Shown here in pieces: positions 25,540 through 34,749 of a DNA stretch of 64,000 nt (position 1 is the stretch's first letter; the number at the start of each line of letters is the position of its first letter). The notes beneath the pieces were generated by a model, which had not been told where the DNA came from, searched no databases, and saw only the letters and a list, made by a program, of their open reading frames with translations. Made by a program: the position numbers and the translations under genes. Origin of the DNA: JACOMS01 sp051252005 (GTDB lineage: Bacteria; Pseudomonadota; Alphaproteobacteria; Caulobacterales; Maricaulaceae). Where the stretch lies: NCBI GenBank assembly GCA_051252005.1, contig JBPOEZ010000006.1, positions 124,001-188,000 on the forward strand, written 5' to 3'.

Positions 25540-25943
25540 CAGCAACGCCGGCCTAAGTAGCGGACCACTTTAGACAGAGCGTAGCTTGCCCCTACGAGGA
25601 CCCGTTCAATTGCAGAGATTTGCGATAGCAAATCGCTCAAATGAATAGCGAGTAGATAGACAAAGCGTAAAGCTTTGAGGAAAGACTGGCAAGATTAAGG
25701 GAAACCAAGCGTCCTGTCTCTGACACACCGCCGCGCGGCTTGTGTGGATTGCCAAAGCAGTCTGCGCGCCTTTCGGAAAAACACACACGGTATTATTCTT
25801 TCCGTCCGATGGGCGGGCCGCGCGGGACGTCCCACTATGAGGGGTAAACTGCAAAATCGAGAGCAAGAGCGGGCGGAGGAAACTCTGTCTTTAGATAAAC
25901 TAGAAACCCCGAATTGATGACACGCCGCGACGGCGCTTTTTTT
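25540..25943 (+). other. Unassigned structured block ending in a terminator; possible non-coding RNA or small ORF
   Basis: There is no recognised gene from 25108 to 26221. Inside it this stretch is different from the flanking repeats: it has several tight hairpins, for example GATTTGC-GATA-GCAAATC near 25617-25634 and CAAAGC-GTAAA-GCTTTG near 25662-25678, GC-rich dyads around 25730-25830, and an end at a terminator (25923-25943). A plus-strand frame is open from 25699 to 25917 without an early ATG; the only ATG (25837) would give a 26-residue peptide MRGKLQNREQERAEETLSLD and so on. It does not match RNase P, tmRNA, SRP RNA or 6S RNA as I know them. A structured RNA is my best guess. Confidence 0.35.
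25923..25943 (+). terminator. Rho-independent terminator without a recognised gene upstream
   Basis: CGCCG-CGA-CGGCG (25923-25935) followed by C and seven T residues. The nearest annotated plus-strand gene, rpsI, ends 815 bases earlier and has its own terminator, so another transcript should end here. Confidence 0.65.
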
Positions 25944-25956
25944 GCTGCCCATATAC

Positions 25957-26060
25957 CTGTCATCCCGCACGAAGGCGTAGCCGTAGATGCGGGACCTAGC
26001 AGTTATAATGCACCCAAACTCTCGGGGTCCCGTATAAGCCTGCGGCTTTGCGGGATGACA
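25957..26060 (+). repeat. REP-like palindromic repeats, second cluster
   Basis: TCCCGCA (25963-25969) and TGCGGGA (25988-25994) enclose a loop, and a second unit runs from GGTCCCG (26026) to GCGGGATGACA (26050-26060). The same family as the cluster at 25200, in part in opposite orientation. The rest up to argC (26061-26221) shows nothing I recognise. Confidence 0.75.
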
Positions 26061-26221
26061 AGTATGAGTAAGCGCTTAAGGCCCTAACCGACCACCTACA
26101 TACCGAGTCACTCGGCGATGAGCGCAGGGGCCTCAAAGCAATTACTATATTTGCGTATGCGCAATCAAATCTGGCGTCATCCTAAGAATATGTTAGGAGC
26201 AAATCTGTAAGTGAGAGACCT

Positions 26222-27271
26222 ATGACCAACACGATAAAGAATGCCGCAATCCTTGGCGCGTCCGGCTATACGGGGGCGGAGGCTGTTCGCCTGATTACGG
26301 GGCATCCGAATTTACGCCTTAAGGCGCTGACAGGACATAGCCGCGCGGGTCAGGCTTTGGCAGATGTATATCCGAATTTTTCCATGCTCGGCCTGCCGGA
26401 CATTGTGACGTGGCAAGAAGTGGACTGGGACGATATTGATGTGGTGTTTGCCTGCCTTCCGCACGGAGCCAGCCAAGACACTATTGCGCAGATCATTGAT
26501 AAGGTCGAAACCGTGATAGATCTCTCGGCTGACTTCCGCCTCAAAGACGCGGAACTTTATGCCAAAACCTATGGCCGTTCACATGACCATACGGATTTAT
26601 TATCCGGCGCGGTTTACGGATTGACGGAGTATGCGCGAGAAGACCTTAAAGGCGCGAAGCTTGTGGCCTGTCCAGGGTGCTATCCGACCTGCACTCTGCT
26701 GTCCTTATTGCCTGCGATTGATGCGGATATGATTGAGATGGACCAGATCATCATCGACGCGAAATCTGGCGTGACAGGAGCAGGGCGCAAAGCGTCCATG
26801 AACTTGATTTATTCAGAGTTATCAGACGGCGCGCATGCTTACGGCGTCGGCACGCACCGCCACGCGCCAGAGATCGACCAAATGCTCTCCCATGTGAGCG
26901 GCGAAGAAGTTTGCGTATCATTTACCCCGCACCTCATCCCGATGAACCGCGGTATGATCACCACGAGTTATCTCACCCTGAAACCGGGCGTGACATTTGA
27001 CGACGTACGGGCGGCTTATATTGCCCGTTACGAGGACGAACCGTTTGTCCATATCGAGCCCGCAGGCATCGCGCCGCAAACGCGTCATGTGCGCGCCAGC
27101 AATTACGTCCGTATCGGATTGTTTGAAGACCGCCGTGCAGGTCATATCATCATTACGGCAGTAATCGATAATCTGACTAAAGGCTCGTCTGGCCAAGCCC
27201 TACAAAACCTCAACGTAGTGCAGGGGTGGGACGAAACGCTTGGCCTTGTATCGCCTGGTGTTTTCCCGTAG
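26222..27271 (+). CDS. argC: N-acetyl-gamma-glutamyl-phosphate reductase
   Basis: A 349-residue enzyme of arginine synthesis, which reduces N-acetylglutamyl phosphate with NADPH. The nucleotide-binding start AAILGASGYTGAEAVRL, the active-site cysteine in CPGCYPTC and the motifs SGVTGAGRKA, HRHAPEIDQ and FTPHLIPMNRG are present. This is the long ArgC type. It is alone, without argB/argJ neighbours. The TGAGAGACCT before the ATG is a weak ribosome binding site. Confidence 0.96.
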   Translation: MTNTIKNAAILGASGYTGAEAVRLITGHPNLRLKALTGHSRAGQALADVYPNFSMLGLPDIVTWQEVDWDDIDVVFACLPHGASQDTIAQIIDKVETVIDLSADFRLKDAELYAKTYGRSHDHTDLLSGAVYGLTEYAREDLKGAKLVACPGCYPTCTLLSLLPAIDADMIEMDQIIIDAKSGVTGAGRKASMNLIYSELSDGAHAYGVGTHRHAPEIDQMLSHVSGEEVCVSFTPHLIPMNRGMITTSYLTLKPGVTFDDVRAAYIARYEDEPFVHIEPAGIAPQTRHVRASNYVRIGLFEDRRAGHIIITAVIDNLTKGSSGQALQNLNVVQGWDETLGLVSPGVFP

Positions 27272-27370
27272 CGGATTTTCCTATAAAAGCACCTTCATGA
27301 TGACGATTTAACATGAATTACCTTGAATTTGCCTGATTTTGAGGGGCATAGTGACGTCGAAGGAGTCGAA

Positions 27371-27718
27371 ATGATGAAGTTCCCTGTGCGTTTTATTATG
27401 CTTGCCAGTTTGCCCGCTATTCTTGGCGCGTGTAGCTCTGTCAGCTTGCCAAATGTAGATTTTCTGAAGCTCCCTGATTTTCAAGAAGACGCTGAAAACG
27501 TCAAAGATTACCCGAACGTAGCAGACGCCCCGCAAATTCCTACTGATACGCGTTCGGCTGGAGCGTGGGATAGTGCTGCGAATAAGTTGATCCGCGCGCG
27601 GGATGGTTTTGACGCGCCCGAAAGCCCGACGCCGCTAAAAAGCGAAGCTGAAATACAGCGTGAATTCGATGCTTTGCGCGCTAAAGTCAATGCTTACAAA
27701 AAAGATGACCCTCAATAG
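27371..27718 (+). CDS. Small predicted lipoprotein
   Basis: A 115-residue protein. The ATG at 27371 (MMKFPVRF) is preceded by AAGGAGTCGAA, better than the in-frame start at 27323. The signal peptide ends in the lipobox LGAC. The mature part is Asp/Pro-rich with no cysteine, ending in a charged helix SEAEIQREFDALRAKVNAYK, possibly a short coiled coil. It resembles small lipoproteins found upstream of alaC/hom-type genes in related bacteria; the function is unknown. The next gene starts 42 bases later. Confidence 0.8.
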   Translation: MMKFPVRFIMLASLPAILGACSSVSLPNVDFLKLPDFQEDAENVKDYPNVADAPQIPTDTRSAGAWDSAANKLIRARDGFDAPESPTPLKSEAEIQREFDALRAKVNAYKKDDPQ

Positions 27719-27760
27719 CAGCTGTCCCCTGACAGCCCAGATACGCCTCCCGAGACTGCC

Positions 27761-28960
27761 ATGCGAAATGATGAAGAATTCTACCGGATAAAACGGCTCC
27801 CGCCCTATGTCTTTGCTGAGGTGAATAAGCTGAAAGCAAAGCTTCGCAGCGAGGGGATGGATATTATCGATTTTGGTTTCGGAAATCCAGACCTTCCGAC
27901 ACCCAAGCATGTTATCGACAAGTTGATTGAGACCGTACAAAAACCCCGCACGACGGGCTATTCTGTCTCTCGCGGTATCATTGGACTGCGCAAATCCTGT
28001 GCGCGTTATTATAAGCGGCGCTTCGATGTTGACCTTGACCCTGAAGACGAGATCATTGCCACGATTGGCTCAAAAGAAGGGTTCGCGAACCTCGCGCAGG
28101 CCATTACGGCTCCCGGCGATGTGATTTACGCGCCGGATCCGTCATATCCGCTTCATGCTTACGGCTTCGTAATTGCAGGGGCGCAAATACAGCCGATCCC
28201 TGCGATTACTGCCGATGAATATTTGGCAGGCGTCAAAGCCGCGCTTGCCGCCGCCGATAAGCCGCCAATGGCCATCGTCGTGTGTTTTCCGTCTAATCCA
28301 ACAGGTCACGTCGCAGACCTTGATTTTTACCGCGAAATCGTCCGAATTGCTAAAGACAACGATATTATCGTGCTTTCCGACTTGGCCTATTCTGAGATTT
28401 ATTTCGGCGCTCCGCCGCCGTCAATTTTTCAGGTCGAAGGCGCGAAAGATGTCGCTGTCGAAACGATCTCTCTATCTAAGACCTATTCTATGGCCGGTTG
28501 GCGTATGGGGTTTGCCGTGGGATCGAAACGTCTTATCGGCGCATTGGCGCGGGTGAAATCATATCTTGATTACGGCGCCTTCACGCCCATTCAAGTTGCT
28601 GCTTGCGCCGCCCTCGACGGGCCTCAAGATTGCGTGGACGATGCGCGGGCTATTTACAAAAACCGCCGCGATGTTTTGATTGATTCATTTGCGCGTGCGG
28701 GATGGGATATTCCTTCGCCCGATGCCTCCATGTTTGTCTGGGCTCCGCTGCCTAAGGGATTCGAAGACATGGGATCTCTAGAGTTTTCAAAGCAGCTTAT
28801 GGCCAAAGCGGAAGTTGCGGTTTCGCCCGGTGTCGGTTTCGGCGCGCACGGAGAAGGCTATGTCCGCTTGGGACTTGTGGAAAATGAGCAGAGAATTCGG
28901 CAAGCCGCGCGCAATGTACGCCAGTTCTTGATCGCTCATCGACAAAACGACGAACCATAG
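27761..28960 (+). CDS. PLP-dependent aminotransferase, AlaC-like
   Basis: A 399-residue class I aminotransferase. The start YRIKRLPPYVFAEVNKLKAK and the motif FGNPDLPTPKHV mark the group annotated as AlaC (glutamate-pyruvate transaminase) or LL-diaminopimelate aminotransferase. Key residues: SNPTG (Asn), the Asp and Tyr in VLSDLAYSEI that hold PLP, the Schiff-base lysine in SLSKTYSMAGWRMG, and the C-terminal Arg in GYVRLGLV. I prefer alanine synthesis because of the AlaC-like start, but the two activities cannot be separated from sequence. Only six bases before recJ, so likely co-transcribed. Confidence 0.87.
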   Translation: MRNDEEFYRIKRLPPYVFAEVNKLKAKLRSEGMDIIDFGFGNPDLPTPKHVIDKLIETVQKPRTTGYSVSRGIIGLRKSCARYYKRRFDVDLDPEDEIIATIGSKEGFANLAQAITAPGDVIYAPDPSYPLHAYGFVIAGAQIQPIPAITADEYLAGVKAALAAADKPPMAIVVCFPSNPTGHVADLDFYREIVRIAKDNDIIVLSDLAYSEIYFGAPPPSIFQVEGAKDVAVETISLSKTYSMAGWRMGFAVGSKRLIGALARVKSYLDYGAFTPIQVAACAALDGPQDCVDDARAIYKNRRDVLIDSFARAGWDIPSPDASMFVWAPLPKGFEDMGSLEFSKQLMAKAEVAVSPGVGFGAHGEGYVRLGLVENEQRIRQAARNVRQFLIAHRQNDEP

Positions 28961-28966
28961 ATCGTA

Positions 28967-30727
28967 GTGGCTTCCTCGCTCTTAGGTGTTGATAAATCCG
29001 TCTCTGGCCAGGCTTGGACTTTCCGGTGCGGAGACGATGCGGCGGTTCAGGCCCTTACTCAGTCCGCAGGATTGGATGATTTTACGGCGCGGCTACTGGC
29101 AGGACGGGATGTTAGTGCGGACGAGGCTGAAAACTATCTAAATCCTACTTTACGCGGTTTTATGCCCGATCCATCGACGCTTGCGGATATGGACAAGGCG
29201 GCATCGCTGATTTTAGACGCGGTCGAACGCAAAGACAGTATCACAATATTCGCGGATTATGATGTGGACGGCGGAACGTCTGCCGCGCAAATAATACGCT
29301 GGGGCCGTCACATGGGGCGTGAGTTTGGTCTCTATGTGCCTGACCGCGTCAAAGAGGGCTACGGGCCTTCTGGCACGGCGTTCAGACACCTCAAAGACGA
29401 AGGCGCAAACCTTGTCATCACGGTTGATTGCGGCGCTGCGGCGCATGAAGCGCTTGTCGAGGCGGATGATATAGGTTTGCCTGTCATCGTGATCGATCAT
29501 CACCTAATGCATGGCGACTTACCGCCTTGCGCTGCTCTTGTGAACCCAAACCGCAATGACGACACGTCTGGCCTTGGCGATCTCGCTGCGGCGGGTGTAA
29601 GCTTTATGTTATTGGCGGCGCTAAACCGCGAAGCTAAAAGGCGAGGGCATGAAAATACGCCTGATCTTCTGAGCCTGCTCGGGCTAACGGCTCTTGGGAC
29701 TGTCTGTGATGTCGTCCCGCTCAAAGGGCTCAACCGTGCTTTCGTCTCGCAGGGCTTAAAAGTCCTCTCTCAAAACAAAATTATAGGGCTTGCGGCCTTA
29801 GCCGATGTCGCGGGAGCGCAGCCGCCGTTCACAACTTACCACGCGGGTTTTGTTTTAGGTCCGCGTATCAATGCGGGCGGCCGTATCGGGCAGGCGGATA
29901 TGGGGGCGATTTTGCTCTCCACCGAAAACGCGCAAACAGCCTACGGACACGCCGCTGAACTCGACCGAGTTAATCAAGACCGCAAAAAAATCCAGGACGA
30001 TATGTTACAGCAAGCCTTGGACCTCGCAGCAAAAGACACTGACCCAAACAGCGTCTTAGTCATCGCCATGCAGGGCTGGCACCCTGGTGTCATCGGCGTG
30101 GTCGCTGGCCGTCTTAAAGACCGATTTAAAAGACCGGCCATCGTTATCGGCGTTGATGATGAGGGCGTAGGAAAAGGATCTGGACGGTCAATGACGGGCG
30201 TTCATCTGGGCAATGCTATTGTCGCCGCGAAAGACGCAGGGCTTCTAAGTTCCGGCGGGGGGCATGCCATGGCAGGCGGCCTGACCGTGCCTGAGGACAA
30301 TATCGAAGCTTTGAAATCATTTTTAAATCAAGAACTAGCGACCGATATTGCAACCGCGCGCCAAGGCCTGTCCTTGAAAGTTGATGCTCTACTATCGCCT
30401 AGCGGCGCGACCGATGCACTCATCGATAGGCTTGACCAAATCGGGCCATACGGCGCGGGTAACCCTCAGCCTCTCTTCGTCTTTCCAAACTTGCGCATAG
30501 CCTATGCTGAACGAGTAAGAGGCGGCCATGTGCGGTGTGCCTTCGAAGACAATGGCGGCGCGCGCATTAGCGGGATTTGCTTCCGCGCCGACGAAACGGG
30601 GCTGGATGAGGTGCTCTTATCGCCAGAGGCGAAGCAGGTTCACGTCGCAGGGCGTGTGAAGCGCGATAGCTGGAAAGGGCGAACGCGCATCGATGTCAAT
30701 GTCGTAGACTTGGCGTTTGCCACCTAA
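28967..30727 (+). CDS. recJ: Single-stranded-DNA-specific exonuclease RecJ
   Basis: A 586-residue DHH-family nuclease that degrades single-stranded DNA 5' to 3' in recombination and mismatch repair. Metal-binding motifs are DYDVDGGTSA, VDCGAAAHEA and VIDHH; the DHHA1 part has GVIGVVAGRLKDRF and SGGGHAMAGG; an OB-like C-terminal domain follows (YGAGNPQPLF and on). The start is a GTG at 28967. Length is normal. It converges with trhO and the two stops overlap by four bases. Confidence 0.95.
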   Translation: MASSLLGVDKSVSGQAWTFRCGDDAAVQALTQSAGLDDFTARLLAGRDVSADEAENYLNPTLRGFMPDPSTLADMDKAASLILDAVERKDSITIFADYDVDGGTSAAQIIRWGRHMGREFGLYVPDRVKEGYGPSGTAFRHLKDEGANLVITVDCGAAAHEALVEADDIGLPVIVIDHHLMHGDLPPCAALVNPNRNDDTSGLGDLAAAGVSFMLLAALNREAKRRGHENTPDLLSLLGLTALGTVCDVVPLKGLNRAFVSQGLKVLSQNKIIGLAALADVAGAQPPFTTYHAGFVLGPRINAGGRIGQADMGAILLSTENAQTAYGHAAELDRVNQDRKKIQDDMLQQALDLAAKDTDPNSVLVIAMQGWHPGVIGVVAGRLKDRFKRPAIVIGVDDEGVGKGSGRSMTGVHLGNAIVAAKDAGLLSSGGGHAMAGGLTVPEDNIEALKSFLNQELATDIATARQGLSLKVDALLSPSGATDALIDRLDQIGPYGAGNPQPLFVFPNLRIAYAERVRGGHVRCAFEDNGGARISGICFRADETGLDEVLLSPEAKQVHVAGRVKRDSWKGRTRIDVNVVDLAFAT

Positions 30728-31647
30728 AGGGCGGTTTCGTCCTTGCGGCCAATGTGGATTTCGCCGCGTTTTTTAGCCAGTTCGATCTGCTTTTGCCGTT
30801 CTTGAAAGCGGGATTTTTGTTCCTCGCTCATTGTGTCATGGCACCTCGGGCATGAAACGCCTTTGATGTAGAGTGGTGACTGTTTTTCGGCGTCCGTAAT
30901 AGGATAGCGGCAAGCATAGCATTGATCATAATGGGATTGTTCGAGGCCGTGACCCACAGCTACCCTTTGGTCAAAAACAAAACAGTCTCCGTCCCAAAGG
31001 CTAGTCTCTTTGGGCTGTGTTTCGAGATACTTTAAGATGCCGCCTTTGAGGTGATAGACATCATCAAAGCCGTTTAATTTCATAAATGAACTGGCTTTTT
31101 CGCAGCGTATGCCACCTGTGCAAAACATGGCGACTTTCGGCTTGTTCAGGTTGCCTCTGTTGTCCTCAACCCATTGCGGGAACTCACGGAAGGTTTGCGT
31201 ATCAGGATTAACCGCGCCTTTGAATGTACCGATTTCAACTTCATAATCATTGCGCGTGTCGATAAGAATAACGTCTGGATCACTGATTAAATCGTTCCAG
31301 TTTTCAGGATCAACATAGGTGCCCACAGTGTTATTAGGATCGATACCGTCCACGCCCATGGTAACAATTTCGTTTTTAAGCCGGACCTTCATTCGGTAAA
31401 ACGGCATCTCTGCAGCGCGGCTTTCCTTATGCTCCAAGCCTTGCAGACGCGGGTCTTCACGGAGGAAGGCTAAAAGCTTTGAAATCGAAGCGTCGGTTCC
31501 GGCAACCGTGCCGTTTATGCCTTCGCGGGCAAGAAGGATTGTTCCTTTGATGCCGAGCATGTCGCACATGTCCTGCAAGGGCGATCGAAGCGCTTCATAG
31601 TCGGAAAGACGGGAAAAATGATAAAGGGCGGCCACGCAATAAGTCAT
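30724..31647 (-). CDS. trhO: tRNA uridine 5-hydroxylase TrhO (rhodanese-like, YceA)
   Basis: A 307-residue protein. It has the N-terminal ferredoxin-like domain (GTILLAREGINGTVAGT), the rhodanese domain with active-site loop FCTGGIRCEKASSFM, and a C-terminal zinc-finger-like cysteine cluster (YACRYPITDAE, SCPRCHD). TrhO makes 5-hydroxyuridine at tRNA position 34 with oxygen, feeding cmo5U/mcmo5U synthesis. Intact. Confidence 0.94.
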   Translation of the reverse strand: MTYCVAALYHFSRLSDYEALRSPLQDMCDMLGIKGTILLAREGINGTVAGTDASISKLLAFLREDPRLQGLEHKESRAAEMPFYRMKVRLKNEIVTMGVDGIDPNNTVGTYVDPENWNDLISDPDVILIDTRNDYEVEIGTFKGAVNPDTQTFREFPQWVEDNRGNLNKPKVAMFCTGGIRCEKASSFMKLNGFDDVYHLKGGILKYLETQPKETSLWDGDCFVFDQRVAVGHGLEQSHYDQCYACRYPITDAEKQSPLYIKGVSCPRCHDTMSEEQKSRFQERQKQIELAKKRGEIHIGRKDETAL

Positions 31648-31660
31648 GGCGGCGCTTTAA

Positions 31661-31676
31661 CCCCTAAGCTTAGGGG
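31661..31676. repeat. Perfect 16-bp palindrome
   Basis: CCCCTAAGCTTAGGGG lies between the trhO start (31647) and the stop of the next minus-strand gene (31685). It could be an operator for trhO or part of a terminator; no T run follows on either strand. Confidence 0.5.
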
Positions 31677-31684
31677 CGTCAATT

Positions 31685-32146
31685 CTATGTTGTTGTCGCA
31701 CCGCGCGGGGACACAGGTTCATCTGTTAGCAGGTTTTGATAGGCTTTCAGGGACGTAATGAATGAAATCATCGCCGTAGGGAGACCTTTGTCTTCCATAT
31801 AGCCTGTGAGGGCGTCTGATACGATTTTGGAATCGTTACAGGTTTGGCGCAATATCTTTAGATCCTTTACGCCTTGCCCCGATTCGAGCTGTTTCGTCAG
31901 CTTTGTGACCGCTGATGTTATTGCGAAAATTTGGAAGGGATTAGGCGTTTTGCCCTGTTCAAAGCTCTTCGCATTTTTTGAGAGCGTTTTAAGGAGACTA
32001 TTCGTATCGCGCTCAATATAGCCCACCGCCCGCTCGACGCGCGGTTCGATCCACTGGGCTGTACAGACTTCTGCGGGATTATAGGATGTCGCGCAGCCTG
32101 ATAAAGCGAGCCCTGTAAAAGCCAAAAATGATAATGTGTAGCGCAT
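31685..32146 (-). CDS. Predicted lipoprotein, function unknown
   Basis: A 153-residue protein. The ATG at 32146 follows GAGGAGTGTTT and starts a clean lipoprotein signal peptide ending LSGC; the longer frame to 32218 is not needed. The mature part is mostly helical and has two more cysteines (EVCTAQ, RQTCND), which could form a disulfide. No family recognised. It is upstream of trhO on the same strand with a palindrome in between, and divergent from the metalloprotease. Confidence 0.75.
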   Translation of the reverse strand: MRYTLSFLAFTGLALSGCATSYNPAEVCTAQWIEPRVERAVGYIERDTNSLLKTLSKNAKSFEQGKTPNPFQIFAITSAVTKLTKQLESGQGVKDLKILRQTCNDSKIVSDALTGYMEDKGLPTAMISFITSLKAYQNLLTDEPVSPRGATTT

Positions 32147-32296
32147 AAACACTCCTCTTTTAATCAGAGTAACGCAAAGCACCTTATGGGCAATGAAAAA
32201 TTTCAGAAGCCCAATCACAAGCCCAAAGGTGCGTAAAAAATCGATATCTCGACAGGCCGCGCTTCCCGCGTTAGGACTAGAAGAAAAGGGATCGAT

Positions 32297-34735
32297 ATGC
32301 GCAAAGTTTTCATTGGAATTTTTAACAGCCTAATTGCCACAGCGCTTTTCATACCGGTTATGGCTCATGCCGATGATTTTACGGACAACACAAAGGGCCT
32401 TACGCAAAAATCCGGCTTTGTTGATCTTTATATAGACTCCAAAAAAAACAAAGTCCTGGCACGCATTCCCAATGCAGAATCTGGGCAGGACTTACTGCGA
32501 GCCATCTATACGGCGCGGCTTACGGCAGGATTGGGGTCAAATCCTGTTGGCCTTGACCGGGGTTGGGGAGATTCCGGTAAAGTCATACTCTTCAAGCGCT
32601 ATGGCAATAAAGTCATTGTCGAGGCTGAAAACCTGCAATACCGCGCGACAAGCTCTAATACACTTGAGCAAAAGGCGGTACGAGAAAGCTTTGCGCCGTC
32701 CTTCATTGCGTCCTTAGGAGTTCTGGCGGAAAAATCTGATGGCAGCGTTCTTGTTGATCTGACAGACTTTTTGACGCGCGACGCTCTTGGTATTGTGCAG
32801 CACCTAAAAGACAGAAAACAGGGCAGCTTTGCCCGTGTGGATGACAGATCTTTTGTCGATACGTCAGCTGTCCATGCGTTTCCGGACAATGCGGAAATTG
32901 ACGTGTTCCTTACCTTTAGCTCCAGTGACCCAGGCCGCGAAGTTGCGACAACGGCGTCTACGGGATCTGTTGCCACGCTCATACAGCACCATTCTTTTGT
33001 CCGGCTCCCAAAGCCCGGTTTCACATCCTTACCGTCTGATCCGCGTATGGGCGCGATAGAGGATGTTCATTATGATTATAGCGCGCCTCTATCAGGCACG
33101 ATCGTCAAAAGAATTGCGCGGCGGTATCGTTTGGAAAAAGACGCCTCCGGTAAAACCATAAAGCCGATTGTCTTTTATATAGATAGCGGCGCGCCGGAGC
33201 CTGTGCGATCTGCCTTGGTTGAAGGCGCGTCATGGTGGAAAGAGGCTTTTGCAGCGGCTGGCTATCCTGATGGTTACCGCGTCGAGCTATTACCGGCGGA
33301 CTATCACCCGCTTGATGTACGCTATAACGTCGTGCAGTGGGTTCATCGCCAAACTCGGGGCTGGTCATATGGCGGCGGCGTATTTGACCCGCGCACTGGC
33401 GAAATGCTCAAGGGGCATGTCAACTTGGGCTCTCTTAGAGTGCGCCAAGACCGAATGATTTTTGAAGGCCTCGCAGGTACGGCAAAAACTGGAACCGGCG
33501 CAGAGGATGATCCGTCAGAACTCGCCCTTGACCGTATCCGGCAGCTCTCCGCCCACGAAGTCGGGCATGCTTTGGGCTTTGCTCATAATTTTGCGGCAAG
33601 CGCATATGGCAAAGGCTCAGTCATGGATTATCCCGCGCCGGATGTGAAAGTCACAAACGGTAAACTAGACTTTAGCCAAACTTACGGCGTCGGTGTAGGC
33701 CCTTGGGATAAACATGTGGCGACTTTGCTTTATGCTGATTTAAGCACGGCTGGAAGGGCCGCGAAGATTTCGAAGGCGCAGCAAGACGGACTTCTCTATG
33801 TGGCAGATTCGGATGCTCGTAGCATTGGAACAGGCCATCCGAAAGGCGCGGTTTGGGATAATGGAAACGACGCGGCGGAGACGCTTAACCAGGTCATGGC
33901 TGTGCGCGCGACTGCTCTCAGTGACTTTGGGCCTTCGCGGCTCCGAAGCGGACAGCCTTTATCAGATTTAAACAAGGTTATCGTGCCAATTTACCTCTAT
34001 CACCGTTACCAGACAGCCGCGGCGGCTAAGATGATCGGCGGTGTGACTTTTGACTACGGCGTTACCGGCGTCAGTGATCAGGGAATGACTGTAATGCCTG
34101 TAGACGCTCAAAAACGGGCTCTACGGGCCGTTTTGTCCACGGTTGCGCCTGAGGCGCTCGATTTGTCCGACACAGCTCTATCTTATCTTATGCCGTCGCT
34201 TGTCAGCTATTCCATAGCCGATAGTGATAGAGAGCTTTTCAAGCATACAGCCTATCCAGTGTTTGACCTCGTTTCCGCTGCAGACACGGCGGCTGGATTG
34301 ACCTTTGATACACTTTTGAATCCTGTGCGCGCTGCCCGCCTCATAGAACTAAAGCGCCGTGATAATGGACAGCTTGGGTTTGACGAGATGCTTGAAACGA
34401 TTGCTAATACGGTTATGCAGCCTGCGTTGTCTGGGAGAACCGGCGAAATCAGCCGCGCTGTTCAAGCGCGTTATGTCTATGATCTTATGGCACTTGCCGA
34501 TAATTCATCAGCCACGCCAGCCGTTAAAGCCCGCGCGCATACGGCTTTGCTTCGCTTATCGAAAAGTTTCTCGCGACGTAATTCAGATCATTCGAGCTTC
34601 ATGGTTTCCGAAATTCGTCGGTATGAAAACCGTCCTGCCAACGCTGTTTCAACAATTACCCCAGAGAAAGCCTTGCCGCCTGGAAGCCCGATTGGAAGCA
34701 ATATGGGAAATTATGAAGAGTGCTGGCATTGCTAA
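32297..34735 (+). CDS. Zinc-dependent metalloprotease, secreted (DUF5117/DUF4953 type)
   Basis: An 812-residue exported protein. A signal peptide ends at about residue 26 (VMAHADD). The N-terminal domain matches the DUF5117 style (long beta-rich part up to about 300). The catalytic domain has the extended zinc motif HEVGHALGFAHN, three histidines and a Glu base as in metzincin-like proteases, preceded by YSAPLSG and VQWVHRQTRGWSYGG. The C-terminal part (about 500-800) is helical. A cysteine pair occurs only at the end (ECWHC). It probably degrades peptides in the periplasm or outside. Substrate unknown. The gene ends 14 bases before the convergent MFS gene. Confidence 0.88.
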   Translation: MRKVFIGIFNSLIATALFIPVMAHADDFTDNTKGLTQKSGFVDLYIDSKKNKVLARIPNAESGQDLLRAIYTARLTAGLGSNPVGLDRGWGDSGKVILFKRYGNKVIVEAENLQYRATSSNTLEQKAVRESFAPSFIASLGVLAEKSDGSVLVDLTDFLTRDALGIVQHLKDRKQGSFARVDDRSFVDTSAVHAFPDNAEIDVFLTFSSSDPGREVATTASTGSVATLIQHHSFVRLPKPGFTSLPSDPRMGAIEDVHYDYSAPLSGTIVKRIARRYRLEKDASGKTIKPIVFYIDSGAPEPVRSALVEGASWWKEAFAAAGYPDGYRVELLPADYHPLDVRYNVVQWVHRQTRGWSYGGGVFDPRTGEMLKGHVNLGSLRVRQDRMIFEGLAGTAKTGTGAEDDPSELALDRIRQLSAHEVGHALGFAHNFAASAYGKGSVMDYPAPDVKVTNGKLDFSQTYGVGVGPWDKHVATLLYADLSTAGRAAKISKAQQDGLLYVADSDARSIGTGHPKGAVWDNGNDAAETLNQVMAVRATALSDFGPSRLRSGQPLSDLNKVIVPIYLYHRYQTAAAAKMIGGVTFDYGVTGVSDQGMTVMPVDAQKRALRAVLSTVAPEALDLSDTALSYLMPSLVSYSIADSDRELFKHTAYPVFDLVSAADTAAGLTFDTLLNPVRAARLIELKRRDNGQLGFDEMLETIANTVMQPALSGRTGEISRAVQARYVYDLMALADNSSATPAVKARAHTALLRLSKSFSRRNSDHSSFMVSEIRRYENRPANAVSTITPEKALPPGSPIGSNMGNYEECWHC

Positions 34736-34749
34736 CGCGGTTAAAGCCG

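Noticed and set aside
25540..25943. RNase P RNA, tmRNA, SRP RNA or 6S RNA
   Set aside because: GAGGAAAG at about 25677 recalls the RNase P P4 strand, but the 3' partner ACAGAA and the other conserved blocks are missing. There is no tRNA-like part or tag frame for tmRNA, and no SRP Alu/GNAR core.
25606..25970. Minus-strand ORFs of 86 and 91 codons in the unassigned block
   Set aside because: Composition and overlap with the hairpins and the plus-strand terminator suggest random frames in structured DNA.
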